From: Lucifuga dentata
Lineage: Eukaryota; Chordata; Actinopteri; Ophidiiformes; Bythitidae
Direction: 5' to 3'
DNA: 64,000 nucleotides
Assembly: GCA_014773175.1 (NCBI GenBank)
Contig: VXCM01000928.1
Location: 1-64,000, forward strand
Shown: positions 34,811-47,819 of the stretch, piece by piece
How the letters are laid out: every line of letters starts with the position of its first letter
How positions within the stretch are numbered: the stretch's first letter is position 1
The notes under the pieces: generated by a model
Told to the model about the DNA's origin: nothing
What the model saw: the letters and a program-made list of their open reading frames with translations, nothing else
The model's database searches: none
Made by a program: the position numbers and the translations under genes

Positions 34811-36199
34811 ATATTTAGTATGTTTGATTGCTCTTTCATGAAGGATGGTGCTGAAGTAAATTGAGGTAATATTTCCTTATTGATTCCATTATTAGATAAA
34901 AAGGAAATAAAGAGAAGCAGATCAGATACAGAGGGATTCTAAAGCCTAAAGATAGATTAAACGTGATTGTGCTGCTGCTCAGTATCTTCAAGCTTAATAT
35001 TTTGTGCTTCTGAATTTTGGTTTTGCGGGAGACAAGTCAATGCCAGTTCAAGTGTGCTCATTGAAGTTTATTAAAAAGCTTTTTTTTTTTTCTTTTAAAA
35101 AAAAAAAAATACATGAGCATCCTTCAAGGTTGGATGATGAAGTTGTAAAGTCAGAGAAAAAATACTATTCTTTCAATTGTGGGACACATAATAGAAATTT
35201 CATATTTTGTAATCAGGGTTTCTCTTAGCCCTCTTAGGCTACATAGTTCTGTCTCTTGTCTCTTGGGAGTTTGTGCTTCTCTCCCACAGTTGTGTGGCTG
35301 TGGGACCACCTCAATGTATCAGCACCTTTGCTGTGTCCCTGCTTCCACACTGTGTGCTGCGTTCAAGGTACCTCAGAGTTGGTAAACCGTAAGTTGGAAT
35401 TACCTAATTTATTACCGCTGCAAGTTCAAGCTAAAGAGAAGTGAGCACCTCGTTGAAAACTTGTGGATTTTTTTTTTTTTTTTTTTNTTTTTTTTTTTTT
35501 TTTTGGAACAAAGGAAGCCACATTTGAACATGTATTACCTCCAGTGTATTTATGCCCATTGATGTAGTTCCTCCCACACATATTGTTTAGTGTTATAGCA
35601 TCGTTTCTCCTGAATAAGTCTGACCATTTCTGATCCTTTGCCTGTCGCAGTTTGCACTTTACTTTTGCCCTTTTGTACATTTTTGTTTCATCTCTGACTG
35701 TTTACCTGGTTTTCTGTTTCTGTTTTTACTCTGACTTTTGCCTTGTGGTTTCGTACCTGTGCCTGCAGTACCTGCCTTTGGCTGTTTGACTTTTGGCCTG
35801 TTTATGATTAAGAACCTGCCGGCTGTTTCTTGTAACATGCCTAGTGAACTGTTGAACTCTGTTTATTAGACATCTTTTCTCCACATTCAGTGTATGTTAT
35901 GCCTGCAAGGCAATGTCATGTAGCTCCTGCAAATCTTACAGTTCAAACAATTTGTGATTCTTACTGTTTCACCACATGATGCTACCAACACATTGCTCAC
36001 ACTGCCTTACTGAATATCCATTTTTCCATGCATTCGGTGTCTGTTCAGTAAAAATGCAATTGATATTATTTACATCTGTCTCATGTTTATGCATTTTCCA
36101 ACCTGTGTTCAAGACAAACAAGACAGTAATTCACTGCTCAGTGACAGGAAGAAGAGGATACATCTCCATAGTGGTGCCATTAGCACGCCTGAGCAATTA

Positions 36200-36232
<33 letters not shown>

Positions 36233-36299
36233 ATGTTTTTGTATCTCAGTTGATGCTTGTTGGAATCCCATTTTTGTTGTTGGTGCAGTTGCAGACTAA

Positions 36300-37461
36300 T
36301 GGCTCTTTTCCACTGCAGAGCTGATGCTGGTCTGCTCCTTTTCCATTACACTCGTACCCGAGCCGAGCTGAAGGAGCTGATACCCCGATTTTTCATCCCT
36401 GCTTCAAAACAGGGCCAAAGCGAATTGTCTCCACCCTCAACAGGGCCATGATGACGTAGCGTGCATTGATTGGTTCAAACATTTGTCAGAATTACAAGCC
36501 AGAGACAGGAGACAGAGCACCATGTTTAAAACACCGGAAACTTTCCAGTATACAGGACATACAGTGTGGTCCAAAAGTCAGAGACAACTGTCAAAATACT
36601 TCTATTTTGCATTCTTTTTGAATTTAATACAAGATTTTTCATTACAAATGATAATATGTTAATTTGAGTGAAAAGTTGAATCTTTCAAAAATGTACATGA
36701 ATGTCAGAATATCTTAGTATTTGGTATGTTCCCCTTTTGCTTTAATGACAGCATCACTCCAGCTGGCATGGACTCCACAAGTTTGTGCAAAACCTGATGA
36801 GCCAAGTTATCCCAGCATGATTTGACAATGTTCCAAAGACTTTCTGATTATTTCCAGATTTGCATGGAAAACATCACAGATTTTCATTGTGGTCTCAGAC
36901 TTTTGGACCCCACTGTACACGGCTAATCTATTTAAACCTTTATCATTTCCAATCCACAAATTCGATGGTGAATGAGATACAAGCTCATCACTGTTTATAC
37001 GGTGTGCAATGAGAAATATATGGGAGATAATGTTGAAACTCGTCATAATCCTCTCTGACAACGAACCAAAGCTTTATTACTCAAGCATTGTTTTTTCTTC
37101 TTGCTTTGTGTGGGAATATTTTGAACTATTGCCTCAGATGCCATCCATGTGTGTGAATGAACTGTCACGTAGTAGATATCACTTTACAGTACAACAATTC
37201 AAAAAGGCTCAAAGCATCATAAATCTTTACTTGATCATCAATAATGAAGAAAAAAAAAAACATAAACAGGCATTCTATGGGTCGCTGCAGGCTGCTTCCC
37301 TTATACGTCACTGACTCAGACCCACACTCAGTCTACCCACTCCAGGGAAGGCCCCATTAAGTGGAAACCATGCCCAAGCCATACAGAGAGCATGCTGAAG
37401 GGCCGGTTTGGTCCAGCTCCACGTGGCTCGGGTCAGATTCACCAGCAGTGGAAAAACAGCG
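36300..37461. mobile_element. PIF/Harbinger-like element with TAA duplication, carrying a nested MITE
   Basis: The left end TGGCTCTTTTCCACTGC and the right end (reverse complement CGCTGTTTTTCCACTGC) are inverted. They are flanked by TAA at 36297-36299 and 37462-37464, which fits the PIF/Harbinger target. A Tc1-type MITE sits inside at 36562-36915. No intact transposase is visible. Confidence 0.7.
36562..36915. mobile_element. Tc1/mariner-type MITE, copy 1 (nested)
   Basis: The ends are CAGTGTGGTCCAAAAGTC and the complement of CAGTGGGGTCCAAAAGTC, each flanked by TA. The right half, read on the - strand, still resembles the C-terminal part of a Tc1 transposase (HKLVESMPA followed by IKAK-like residues), so it is a deletion derivative. 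Confidence 0.8.
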
Positions 37462-37556
37462 TAAGTGACCTCTTTTGCTACTCTTTCAACTAAGTGCTTC
37501 TTACTGGTGGGATGATCTCACCACTTCACCCTCCCCACTCCTTGTTTTGCCAGAGA

Positions 37557-37591
<35 letters not shown>

Positions 37592-38349
37592 GACAGGGAG
37601 TAGTGTCTGCCTTTAGATGAGTGGTGAAAATAGGACAACACTTCCCCCATCCTCTGGTAATGAGTAGAGACCAGAAAAAAGACAAAGATACCAGAATAAC
37701 ATTCATTCATTCATTCTCTCCTTCCATCAGCCATTTTCCTTCCATCCATCCATGGTTTCAAGTCTCAAGGTTTATTCTAACTCTTCTTGAACCATTTCAA
37801 CACATTCTGCCTCATGTAGACCGACTTACAGCAGCCTGAGGGACCAATTTCAGTGAATGGAGACAGACAACTGAAAAATCTATAAGAAAACTAATCTATT
37901 GAAAACCAGTAATTACGCTCAGCCCTTTTCATGCTTATTCAATATGGATTTGACTAAAAGATTCTCTCAAGCAATTAGTTGACAGTCTTGAGTTTGCTGC
38001 TGCATCAGATACTTTACTTTTTTACCTTACAGTAAATATTTAACTGAATGAATTAAATCGGTTCACTGAGTGAATGTGGCATCCTTAGTGATTTGTTAAA
38101 ATGGGAATGGGGAGATAAACAGCACACAGCAACAGTGCGTGGGAGTGTATTCAAATTAACCCAAAGCCGAACACCTACTCGTCTGCATAAACAGAATTAA
38201 AGAGGCCAACTGTAAGCAACGGCATTTATAATAACAGCATCCAAATACTCGTTCTTTGAATCAAGCTCACACACATATACACTGCTATGACTCCAGGTAT
38301 GTGTGTGTTGCATGTTAGGATAGGCAGTGTACTCTCTCTCCCTTAGGTG

Positions 38350-38662
38350 TCCACTGTGTTCATCCATCCATCCATCATCCATACCCATTTATCTTGTTTA
38401 GGGCCACGAGGGGCTGGAGCCCATCCTACAGTCATTGGGCAAGAGGCACAAACACACACAGACACACAGTCATTCACACCTACGGTCAATTTCCAGCTTC
38501 CAATTCACTTAACCTGCATGTCTTTGGAGATGGGAGGAAACCGGAGCACCCGGAGGAAACCCACGCAGACATGGGGAGAACATGCAAACTCTGCACAGAA
38601 AGGATCCAGTCAGATTTGAACCGAAGACCTCCTTGCTGTGAGGCAACAGTGCTAATTGTTTA
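38350..38662 (+). repeat. teleost L2-type LINE 3' tail, copy 2
   Basis: CATC repeats, then AACCTGCATGTCTTTGGAGA, ACCCGGAGGAAACCCACGCA and TGAGGCAACAGTGCTAA. It has the same order and orientation as the copy at 9998-10300. Confidence 0.7.
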
Positions 38663-39070
38663 TTGTTTATTGGATCCCCATTAGCTTCCACAATGCAGCT
38701 GCTAGTCTTCCTGGGATCCATCGACACATAATACATACATAAGAAAACAAATAAGTCAAACAGACATAAAATATACAAATTAAATAGATATTATGTGACT
38801 TTAAAAACAAACATTAAACAGTTGAGTTCATGTGCATCTCATTATTTTTATTTTATTTATTTTTTATTTTTTATTTAACTTTTATTTTACCAGGTAAAAT
38901 CTCATTGAGATAAAAATCTCTTTTTCAAGAGTGACCTGGCCAAGACATGAAAAAAACAATAGCAAACCACAATAAATACAACATAACAGCCACAATAGCC
39001 ACATTAGACAATAAATACATAAAATCTCAATTAAAACGATACACAAAACACCTCAAAGATGGTCACAAAG
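38663..39070. repeat. two further LINE-tail type repeats
   Basis: TTATTGGATCCCCATTAGCT at 38666 starts one common teleost repeat. TTTTATTTTACCAGGTAAAA at 38880 followed by TCATTGAGATAAAAATCTC starts another. Both are recognised only by their terminal motifs. Confidence 0.5.
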
Positions 39071-40199
39071 ATCAATAATATTAGCTGATTTCCTTTAGGA
39101 AATGTTTTGCTTATATTTTGAAATTTTTTCTATTCTTATGTGGTTAATATGGAGCAGCAATGATTTCCAGTCAGATGAGGCTCTGTACAGAACTCTGTCT
39201 CTCAGGTAGTTTGTGTTTGGTTTTGGAAGAGAGAGCTGGCCATTCTTTGCATTTCTTGTCAGATAATTGTGTTTGTGATTTGTATATTCAAGCTGATTTA
39301 AAAAAAAAAAAATGTGGTTTTCCGGAGAAGATGGCTTTTCTAATGAAAAGAATAGTACTAAAACGAAGTTTGGTTTGGACGTGTAACTATGAGGGATGAG
39401 AGTACATTTTACACAAGTACATTTTGAATCAAATGTAAAATGAGAGCTAATCTAGCTAAGATTGTTAATCACTAAGCCACTGTGCCACCTCCGCCATTTT
39501 TAGAGAAAAGGTCTCACGATTGAGCAGCAAGAGTGGATACATATGCAGGGCCAGCTTTGTACATAGACAGTCACATAGAGTGCAGAATGAGCAAAGGGGC
39601 GCTGCCAGGTGACAGGCATGTTTTGTTTCATGTGCACCCTCCAGCAGCAAGAACGTTATCCTTCTCCTGCACACACTCAATATCCTGATGATCAAAGTAG
39701 TTACAACATGAAGAGAAATAAACTGTCAGGGTGTAGTTGCAGTGTGTCAGTGTGTGATGTGACCAGAGATGTCCAGCATAATCTTTACACCGGCCAATTA
39801 TCAGCTTCTTCTGAGGAAAGCGAGCTGCAAAATATTTTCAGTATCAACACGATAACAAGATAACACTTATTCTCTTTGTGCAGACGTGCTGTAGATCACT
39901 GTAGCTGTGACAAGCTGAATCTGATTGGCTGACAGAAGTCTCCATATTTTCAGCAAAGTTCCTCCATGCAGACTGTCTAATATTTTAAAACTTCTCCAAA
40001 TTTACTAAGGAAATTGCTGCTCGCTGCATATTTGAGTTGCATTTCATTATTTTGCTGCCACGTGCACACACAATTGCTTGTCTGTGAGAGACCCTCAGTG
40101 CCAAACCCTCAGTGCCGGTTTCATCACTGTTGTTTCCTGATATATATCTTATATATTTTTTCTTGTTGACCACCAAGTACCAGAGCAAATTGCTCGTAT

Positions 40200-40243
40200 G
40201 AGAAAACCTACTTGGCAATAAATCTGATTCTGATTCTGATTAA
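40200..40243 (+). repeat. LINE 3' tail with GATTCT tandem
   Basis: TTGGCAATAAATCTGATTCT followed by repeated GATTCT is a typical tail of a truncated fish LINE. Its upstream limit is not clear. Confidence 0.5.
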
Positions 40244-41864
40244 AAACATGTAGTGAGGACGGGCTGTTTGTGTGCTGAAGTGGGACATGGTTCTCTACAT
40301 GCAGCAGTTGTCTCTCTTTTTTTGTTCAAAAGAATCTGCTCAGGACATTGAGTGCAAATGTTCCACAAAATTTCACATGAATTCAATATATTCCACTGCA
40401 GTCTAACCCTGGGGAGACCGACACACACACACAAACACACACAAACAAAGCCTGGGCTAGCCTTGCTTCAGTAAGAAGAGGTGGAAGAGAGCACCCAGAT
40501 GACCAAGAAGAAAGAGAAACATAAAAGCCATATTTAGTCCAATTCACACAGAACTATCACCTGGGAATCTCATATGGTTTGTAAAGATTGCAGAGGTCAT
40601 TCATACATATGCACACACACACACACACACACACTTCACACTGAACACAGATGAGCAGCAGCTGATGTCATATATGGCCGCAATGGCTCCCAAACTGGCC
40701 TATTAACTCCTTTCATGTCATCCATGTGTGCAGACCAAACATGGACTTTAGAAAAGGAAAGGGACTGTGCATGCATGATGTACTGCTGTAAAAGACACTG
40801 AGGTAAAGTGATTGTTGTGGAAATAAAGGGAGTTGAACTTGTATTTATGTCTTTTTCTTTCTTATATACTGGTTTAGTACTATAGTAGATGCTGCATCTG
40901 ATCCTTCATATGTGGGCACATCTCCCAAGTGTCTGGTTTTAAGATTGGTCATTTGCAGCAGTTTATTGAACAACAAATTATATCCAACTGCAAAGTTGAT
41001 CAGTCTTTCCCCTGACATTGCGGGCTTTATTTGTTTTCATGAGGCTCATCTCACTCAAAGCCTCCAATAAGTGCCCACAGCAACCATTACAAGAAGTGCT
41101 GAAAATATCCACAGAGCACACACCTCTCCAAAAGTGCTTTGCTGCAGCTTTTTGCAAATTGCCTTGAAAGAGCTCAAGAGGGACAAATTACATGGACAAA
41201 CTGGCAGCATAATGCACCTGAAGTTGCTTCATTGTTGGATTATTTTAGTACCGCTTGAAAAGTTGAAGTGCAAGATGAGCTTTAGCTTCTCTAATGCCTC
41301 TTAATTTTTTTTTTAAACCAGCCCCAAATTTGTTATTAATTTCTGCTGTGGCTTGGATCTTGAATCTAAATGACCGATAATATTGTCTTGATCAGCATAC
41401 TGTATGAGCATTCTAGCTGGTTTAGTCTTTATAAAATCATTATTAAAGTGCTTTTCTTTCCCCCTGTTATCTTTGTGAAATCTGAATCTAGGACTCCAAA
41501 TTGGTACCAGAGTGGCATTGATGTTGTCTTAATTACAGAGGTTCCTGACTGAAGAATGTTTTTGCTGTCCTTGCTTTGCAATATTTTCAGCAGCAAAGTA
41601 ACAAGGGAAATCTTGTCGAATAGCTTAACATATTTTCAGAACATTTTCCTCCTAATTTTGGGTCACTTTTTGGCATGAGTGTACCAAAGGGACAAAACAA
41701 CAATTGGGTTACCAGAGGGCAAACAGTGGCAAAGTGCTCACTTCAGCAGGTCTCTCACAAGTTGAAGAGAAAAGACTTTTTTTTTTTTTTCCTTTTCAAG
41801 ATGGCAAATTGTTCTGCTGTGGCACTGTTAAGACTGTGAAGACTCACAACACCAACGTTTTCAA

Positions 41865-43440
41865 AGGGAACATATTGTTATTTTTCTTAATTTTTTAAGT
41901 GTAGCTGGAAATAATGCTTTGTAAAGGTTACTGGGTTCCTGGGGTTGATGCCTATAGAAATACATCAAGTAAGCCAAACCCATAGGTCCTGAACTGCCCT
42001 TAAACCTTTATTTTTTGTTTTACCATGTTGACATCAACATGTAACATGTTTAAATTTACCCACCTACACAACTGGTTAGACACAGTCTCCAAGTACGAGG
42101 CTAGTGAACAAGTATTTAGCAAGCATCTGCGTTTCACAGTCTGCAGGTATTGCCAGCTTATACTGCGTTCCAGTTATGTTACATGCGTTCTGTGGGAAGT
42201 CAGACATCAGAATTTCCAATGTCCAATATCAAACCTTTCCAGCCAAATGTAAACAAAAAAACATGGCTGAACGCTGGTAAATACTGTAAGATTAAATAAA
42301 TTTAGTAATAAATGCTAACTAAAGTAAAGTTAGACTGTTTGGCTAGATTGTGTTACAATGATATTAATCACAGTATTAAACATTTGTGCAGAGAAGTAAA
42401 TGCTCTGAAATTATTTAACTTACATATCAATGGTGAACAGTTATTATACACTGTAGATAGTTAACTTGGCAATATATTTTGACCTTTTTAGTTTAATGTC
42501 ATGCAAGGAAAAAATACTTTATTCAGCTGTTAGCTGATCATTTACATTCACAAAGCTCGCTTCCATGAGTGCTGCCATGTTGAGTGATGTCATACTTGTG
42601 AAGTCAGGGTACATAATTTTGGTCCTAGTTTCCCAGTCGGAGGTCCGACTTCAAGTGCCGTTCCAATGCATTTTTCCAAGTAGGAGGTCGGAAAAAGTTC
42701 TGAGGTACCTGGAATGCAGCATTAGATCTGACACAGCTGGCCAATCAGAACAGAGTAGGCATTCTGGAAGTGGGTCTTAAAGAGACAGTACCAAAAATGG
42801 ACAATTTTCACTGTGTGACAGCAGGCCTGCAGCAAGGGATAGTACTCGAATGTAGCAGCACATCCAGAATTTACTTCATTTAGCTTCCTTTTTTTTAAAA
42901 AAAATATTAAGTTAAGGTTTTGTTTCCTGTGGCGCTTTAGACAACGAGTGTTCAAGGTTTGAAAAGTAACACCTCCCCTAGAGCTTTTCAGTAAATTCAA
43001 CACACCCTACTTCTGGAAGTAGCTTTAGTTTTCAAACTTACAGTCTTTAGCGCCAACACAAAGTTTAGCCTCGTGATGTCATAGAGGTCAGTTTCTCTGA
43101 CTTTGCACAATGCTCTCAAAAGCTACAAAAGCCTTTGCAATGTTGTTTTCATGTGCTGAATATTTGGATATCAACTTACAGTGTTCACATATTCATTTTT
43201 CAGAGCAGCTTTAAAGGATAAATGCTACCTGCATACATGTTATGTTCCTGACAACATTTTCCAAAACATAATACTATATTTTGAGTTTTTGTATTATTTT
43301 GCCAAATTCCCTAATCTTTCAAAATGTTCAGATGATACACCCACCTTAAAATTCAATATTTTGCCTCAATACCTCTGCACGATTGTGTTTGTATTTTCTC
43401 TCTCTCTGTCTGATTTAATGCTTTTCTAATTTCCAAAGAC
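41865..43440. repeat. composite of MITE families C, B and A
   Basis: Family C sequence (AAAGGGAACATATTGTTAT at about 41870) continues to 42160, where family B is inserted (42160-42725). C-like sequence resumes (AGCTGGCCAATCAGAACAGA) and family A material occupies about 43150-43430. The same C then A order recurs at 44285-45398. Confidence 0.6.
42160..42725. mobile_element. MITE, family B, copy 2 (opposite orientation)
   Basis: It matches the reverse complement of 14850-15447. It contains GCTGCCATGTTGAGTGATGT and ends GAGGTACCTGGAATGCAGCA. It interrupts family C sequence, so it inserted later than that copy. Confidence 0.75.
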
Positions 43441-43489
43441 ATTTTCTGTCTACATCTCAATCTCTCCATTAAGTAATCCATACTATATA

Positions 43490-44284
43490 TATAGAAAAAT
43501 TTATTAATGACATCTGAATGGACAATTTACACAGTCTTTCTTTTTTTCATAATACATTTTGTGTTACAATAAGATTAGTATCTCACAACAAAAAAAGATT
43601 TAAAAATGACAATATTTCACAAAAATGATGCATGCACTGTATACCTACAAACATAGAAGAAATCATAGGTTGTTTGTTACAGCATCTAATACAAACAATA
43701 CTAGTATTAACTTGAATTTCAAAAAGCAAACTCCTACCAGTTAAAAAACTACAGAGAATGGTCCAAATGCAAGAAAAAAAGAGTATGGTCTTTGTTTTCC
43801 TTTCAGAATGGAAACAAATTTAGTCATTTGCGAAATGATTTTGAGCGATACCTTCTTTTTGTCTAAATATCAGCCTTCTACGATGACAAAAGCCCCCACC
43901 AACAAGGCACAAGTGATTTCCCAATGACGAGAATGATGTCAGACATAAGACACCAAAGTTTCCCCAGTAGCATAAAACTGCATCTGTGATATGATTTTAT
44001 TCTTTTATCAACACAGAAGGCCAGAAATGTCACTCAAAATCATTGGCAATCATTGTCGGAGAATAGCAATGATGGTATCCTCTGGGTGATCATTGGATTG
44101 ACCTTTTGCAAGAAAAACAGCAGTTTTACTCTTGCCACCAATAAAAAAAAATCACCTGTTTCTTTCTTTTGACCATTCCCTGTTGTTAAAAATAAAAGCG
44201 TTTAACATGCAGTAAATAAAATACTTTCCGTCCATTCTGTCAGCTGCTTTTTATGTTCTTGGAGCAAATCATCTTAATTTTACA
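43490..44284 (-). other. repeat-poor island, possible syt9 3' UTR
   Basis: This roughly 800-base stretch is free of the MITE families that flank it on both sides. On the - strand it has an AATAAA at 43505-43500 near its end and an acceptor-like TTTTTAACAACAG near 44185. That arrangement would suit a terminal exon of syt9, but the sequence after the acceptor does not match known syt9 C-termini. The call is therefore weak. Confidence 0.2.
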
Positions 44285-44599
44285 TATTTAGGAAAGGAGA
44301 CATGTTATACTTTTTCCCTAATTTTTTATAGTGTAATGTACGAAGAATTATGTGTTGTCAGATATTTCACACCTATAGGAATGCATCCAGTAAGACAAAC
44401 TTATAGGTCCTGAACTGCCCTGAAAGCTTTGTTTTTGATTAGCTCTTTAATTTCTTTAATTCTGTAATATGTTTAAATTAGCATGTAACACATTTCATTT
44501 TACCGGCCTACACAACTGGTTATGCACACACAAGCTAGGTATAAGGCTAGGGAGCGAGTGTTTAGCCACTCTGTGTGTGTGTGTGTGTGCGTGTGTGTN

Positions 44600-44634
<35 letters not shown>

Positions 44635-45398
44635 GTGTGTGTGTGCGTGTGTTGTCAACTAAGACATGGCTTAGCTGGCCAGTCAGAATAGCACAGGCTT
44701 TTTTTTGGAAGACTGACTACAGTGGTGATTTTGCATGTTTCAGCCTAATACATACCATCCTCATACATGTAACATTACTTTCAACCATTTTCCAAATCCC
44801 CTAATCTTTCAAAATCAAATGTTCAGGTGACAGACTCACTTTAAAATTCAAGGTTTTGCTTGTTAACACATATGCATAGAAGACAAGGTCATATTAATTT
44901 CTCAGTAAAGCCATCGTTTCCTGGGACTATATTCCCTGGCGGAGACATACATTTTTTTCTGTGTAGCTCCATGTTGGATCAGTTAAGTTAAGTAACTTCA
45001 ACAAAAATAAATAATAATATGTTGTCTGCTGTGATAGATTGCTTATCTGGAGCGTGTTTGAAGTCTCCACAAATTGACTTTAATAGCAAACTGGAATGAA
45101 TTGAAACCAATGGCAGTCAATTCTAATACTGTATTTACCACACCAGTAGTATGTTTTGAGAAATTGGTGTATGAGGGTTGTATTTATTGGGTTCAAACAT
45201 GCAAAATCAACTGTGTGGTCCTTTAAAATAAAAATACCTGAAATGGCCTGTTTTCACTTAGTGTGCATGGTAGTGCTGTAGCAAGTGAGAGTAGAAGTGA
45301 ATCAATGTGTTTTTTGCACGTTAAAGCATTGCAAAATTGACCCTTTAATGAAAATTTTAAAAGAAACATCTGTTTAGTATAGTATGTCCCCTTTAAAT
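44285..45398. repeat. composite of MITE families C and A, second case
   Basis: Family C left part occupies 44285-44705, including ACACAACTGGTTATGCACAC. Family A follows at 44706-45226, ending GTCCTTTAA, then family C right part ending TATGTCCCCTTTAAA at 45398. A GT run with an N at 44599 lies within. Confidence 0.6.
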
Positions 45399-45529
45399 AA
45401 CTCAGTCTGGCTGCCACAGTATTTTGGCAACATATGCATGAAATGTTGAGTTGTTCAATAAAATAGCTGAATGTAAAACAGTTGAAATAGTAATTGTTGA
45501 TTATTATTATTATTTTTGTTTTGGATTTG

Positions 45530-45538
45530 TTTTTTTTG

Positions 45539-45568
<30 letters not shown>
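45530..45568 (+). repeat. TTTTG pentanucleotide repeat
   Basis: Tandem TTTTG units in intergenic sequence. Confidence 0.85.
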
Positions 45569-45569
<1 letters not shown>

Positions 45570-46032
45570 GTCCCTGCTGTTATTTTTAAGTGTGTAACGC
45601 CACCTGTCTTAAGTCTCCGACAGTTGAGCAAATATCTACAGAATCTCATCACTCACACAAAGACAACTGTTGGAGCCTCAACATTCACCTTAAAATGAAA
45701 ATTTTGGTCCACAACTGCAATTTGCTAAAGAAGCTTAACCTGTTAGAAAGTTATTCTGTTAATACTGTCAGTAAAAACAAAAATGAAAGAACAAACATGC
45801 TATGGTAGTTCACCTGGAATGTAATTAAGTGGTTTTTGGTTGTGAAGACACAAGAGGGAGTAAGACATGGTAGTATCTTAGAGTACTAAAGATGATAGTT
45901 TAGTCTAATGTCAGGTTGAATAATGGCTTATCTGGAGCTCTTGTTACGACAGTCGCTTGTTAGTCAGATCTGTATCTTTTAGGACTTTCTGCTGATCCAT
46001 CCATCCATCATTGCACAACCCATCCTGAGGCT

Positions 46033-46034
<2 letters not shown>

Positions 46035-46074
<40 letters not shown>

Positions 46075-46094
46075 NGTGTGTGTGTGTGTGTGTG
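46035..46094 (+). repeat. GT microsatellite with N
   Basis: A GT run is interrupted by an N at 46075, so its length is uncertain. Part of a family A copy follows at about 46372-46570. Confidence 0.9.
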
Positions 46095-47819
46095 ATCATG
46101 GTGAGGGAGGTGTCTTCAGGGAATTGGTGGATCCTCCTTGGCTTCCGCTCCCCGTGGCTGCCTGTGCGACCCACTGGAAACAAAGACAAAGAGAGTTCAA
46201 ACTTTTACTCTTAACTACTTCAAGAGGCTCAAATGATCATTGCACCTCAGTTTAGCATCTTAAGAACTTTATCAGTAGTAGGCATAAAAATATAAAGGTT
46301 GATGTGAGGGTGGGCTACAAGAAATTTTATAGAATCATGGAAATTTTAATAGTTCATCAAATTGTGATCTAAAGAACCATATGGGTGATTTTGCATGATT
46401 GAGCCCAATAAATACTACCTGCATACACATCACGTTACTGACAACCATCTTCCAAAACATAAAACCATGTGCATGTTAGTTTTCCTGTTATTTTGCCAAA
46501 TCCCCTCATCTTTCAAAATCAGATGTTCAGGTGATATACCCACCTTAAAATTAAATGTTTTACCTGCTAACCATTAGGACTCATGCTGTTTGAATTTCCA
46601 AAACAAAATTTTATTGCTGTCTAGACAATAGTTGCTAAGATTTGGACATGTGACCTGGTCTGCTTAAGGTAACAACACATGTTCCCATTGCCATCTCCTC
46701 CAGATTTAAGCCAGTGAGCTTTGGGAGACTGTAAAGCCAGTGTGATAAACATAAGATGAACTTGGGAGAATAATGTAGCTTTATGAGACAAAGCTCAGCG
46801 GTCTGTTATTCATCCACTCATTCATGTGGCAAAGTGCAACTGAACTTCCTGCTTTCTTCCTTTCCAGTGCTTTCCACTCAATAGCATCAAAACTGGCTTG
46901 AAATCACTCTGGGGAATCTGAGAACATTCTGCGTTCATAGTCATAAGTGTGTGTGTGTGTGTGTGTGTGTTTGTTTTTATAGCCTGGCTGAAGAGATTAT
47001 GCTGGTGAATCATTTATGATTTGTGGTCAGAAGGTCAGCGAAGCTCACTCCAACACTTCAGAAACGCTATAAAAGCCTATCTTGGATAGCTGTGGGCATG
47101 TGTGCGTGCATGTGTGTGTGTGTGTGTGTGAGGGAGAGAGAGAGAGAAACAGTATGTGTGTGGGCATTCTAATGTCTGTAAATATTGTACATTTAGAATA
47201 TATCATTAACTAATATCACTATCACCAGGTTTGAATTCTGCCACAAAATGCCAAGTGTGTCATTACACAAGTGTATGTGCGTGAGAGTGTGTGTGCTTGC
47301 ATGTGTGAGTCCCCTTGGGTCATGTGTAGATCTTTTGAAGTAACACAAATAAGCCATTAGCCTGGATCCCATGGCCCGCTATGTTAGCTCTGTACTGTGG
47401 CTAATGTATGCTGGAAGCTTGGTAATGGCCTTAGATAAGACACTACAGCACAGTGTCTGACAGAACATCAGAGTGTATCAGAGTGTGTGTGTATGTGTGT
47501 TTCAGCAATACACAAATGACTCTACAGACAGCAAGAGAGCTCTTCTGCTCTCATCGCTGATAGCGATAGCAGGGTCACTGACCTATCTCAAGTGCAGCAA
47601 GTCTTCTGGTAAACACAGCGTGACAGCTGTGCCTCAATTACTTCTCCAGCTTGTTGCACGCTGGACAAAGTGGCTCAAAGTAGGAAGAATCGTGGCCTGC
47701 ATACTTCATTAAAAAATTTTTTGAAAAAAATCACAAAATCCACTCAGATGCGTAGGTCTGAATTTGAAAATTTGCATTGCCTCTTTGACAAAGATTAGCA
47801 GTTATTAGTCCTTAAATGG

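Noticed and set aside
44060..44190. An open - strand reading of about 43 codons after an acceptor-like site, as syt9 last exon
   Set aside because: It does not match known syt9 C-termini, which end within a few residues of the WHXL motif, and its length is within chance expectation.
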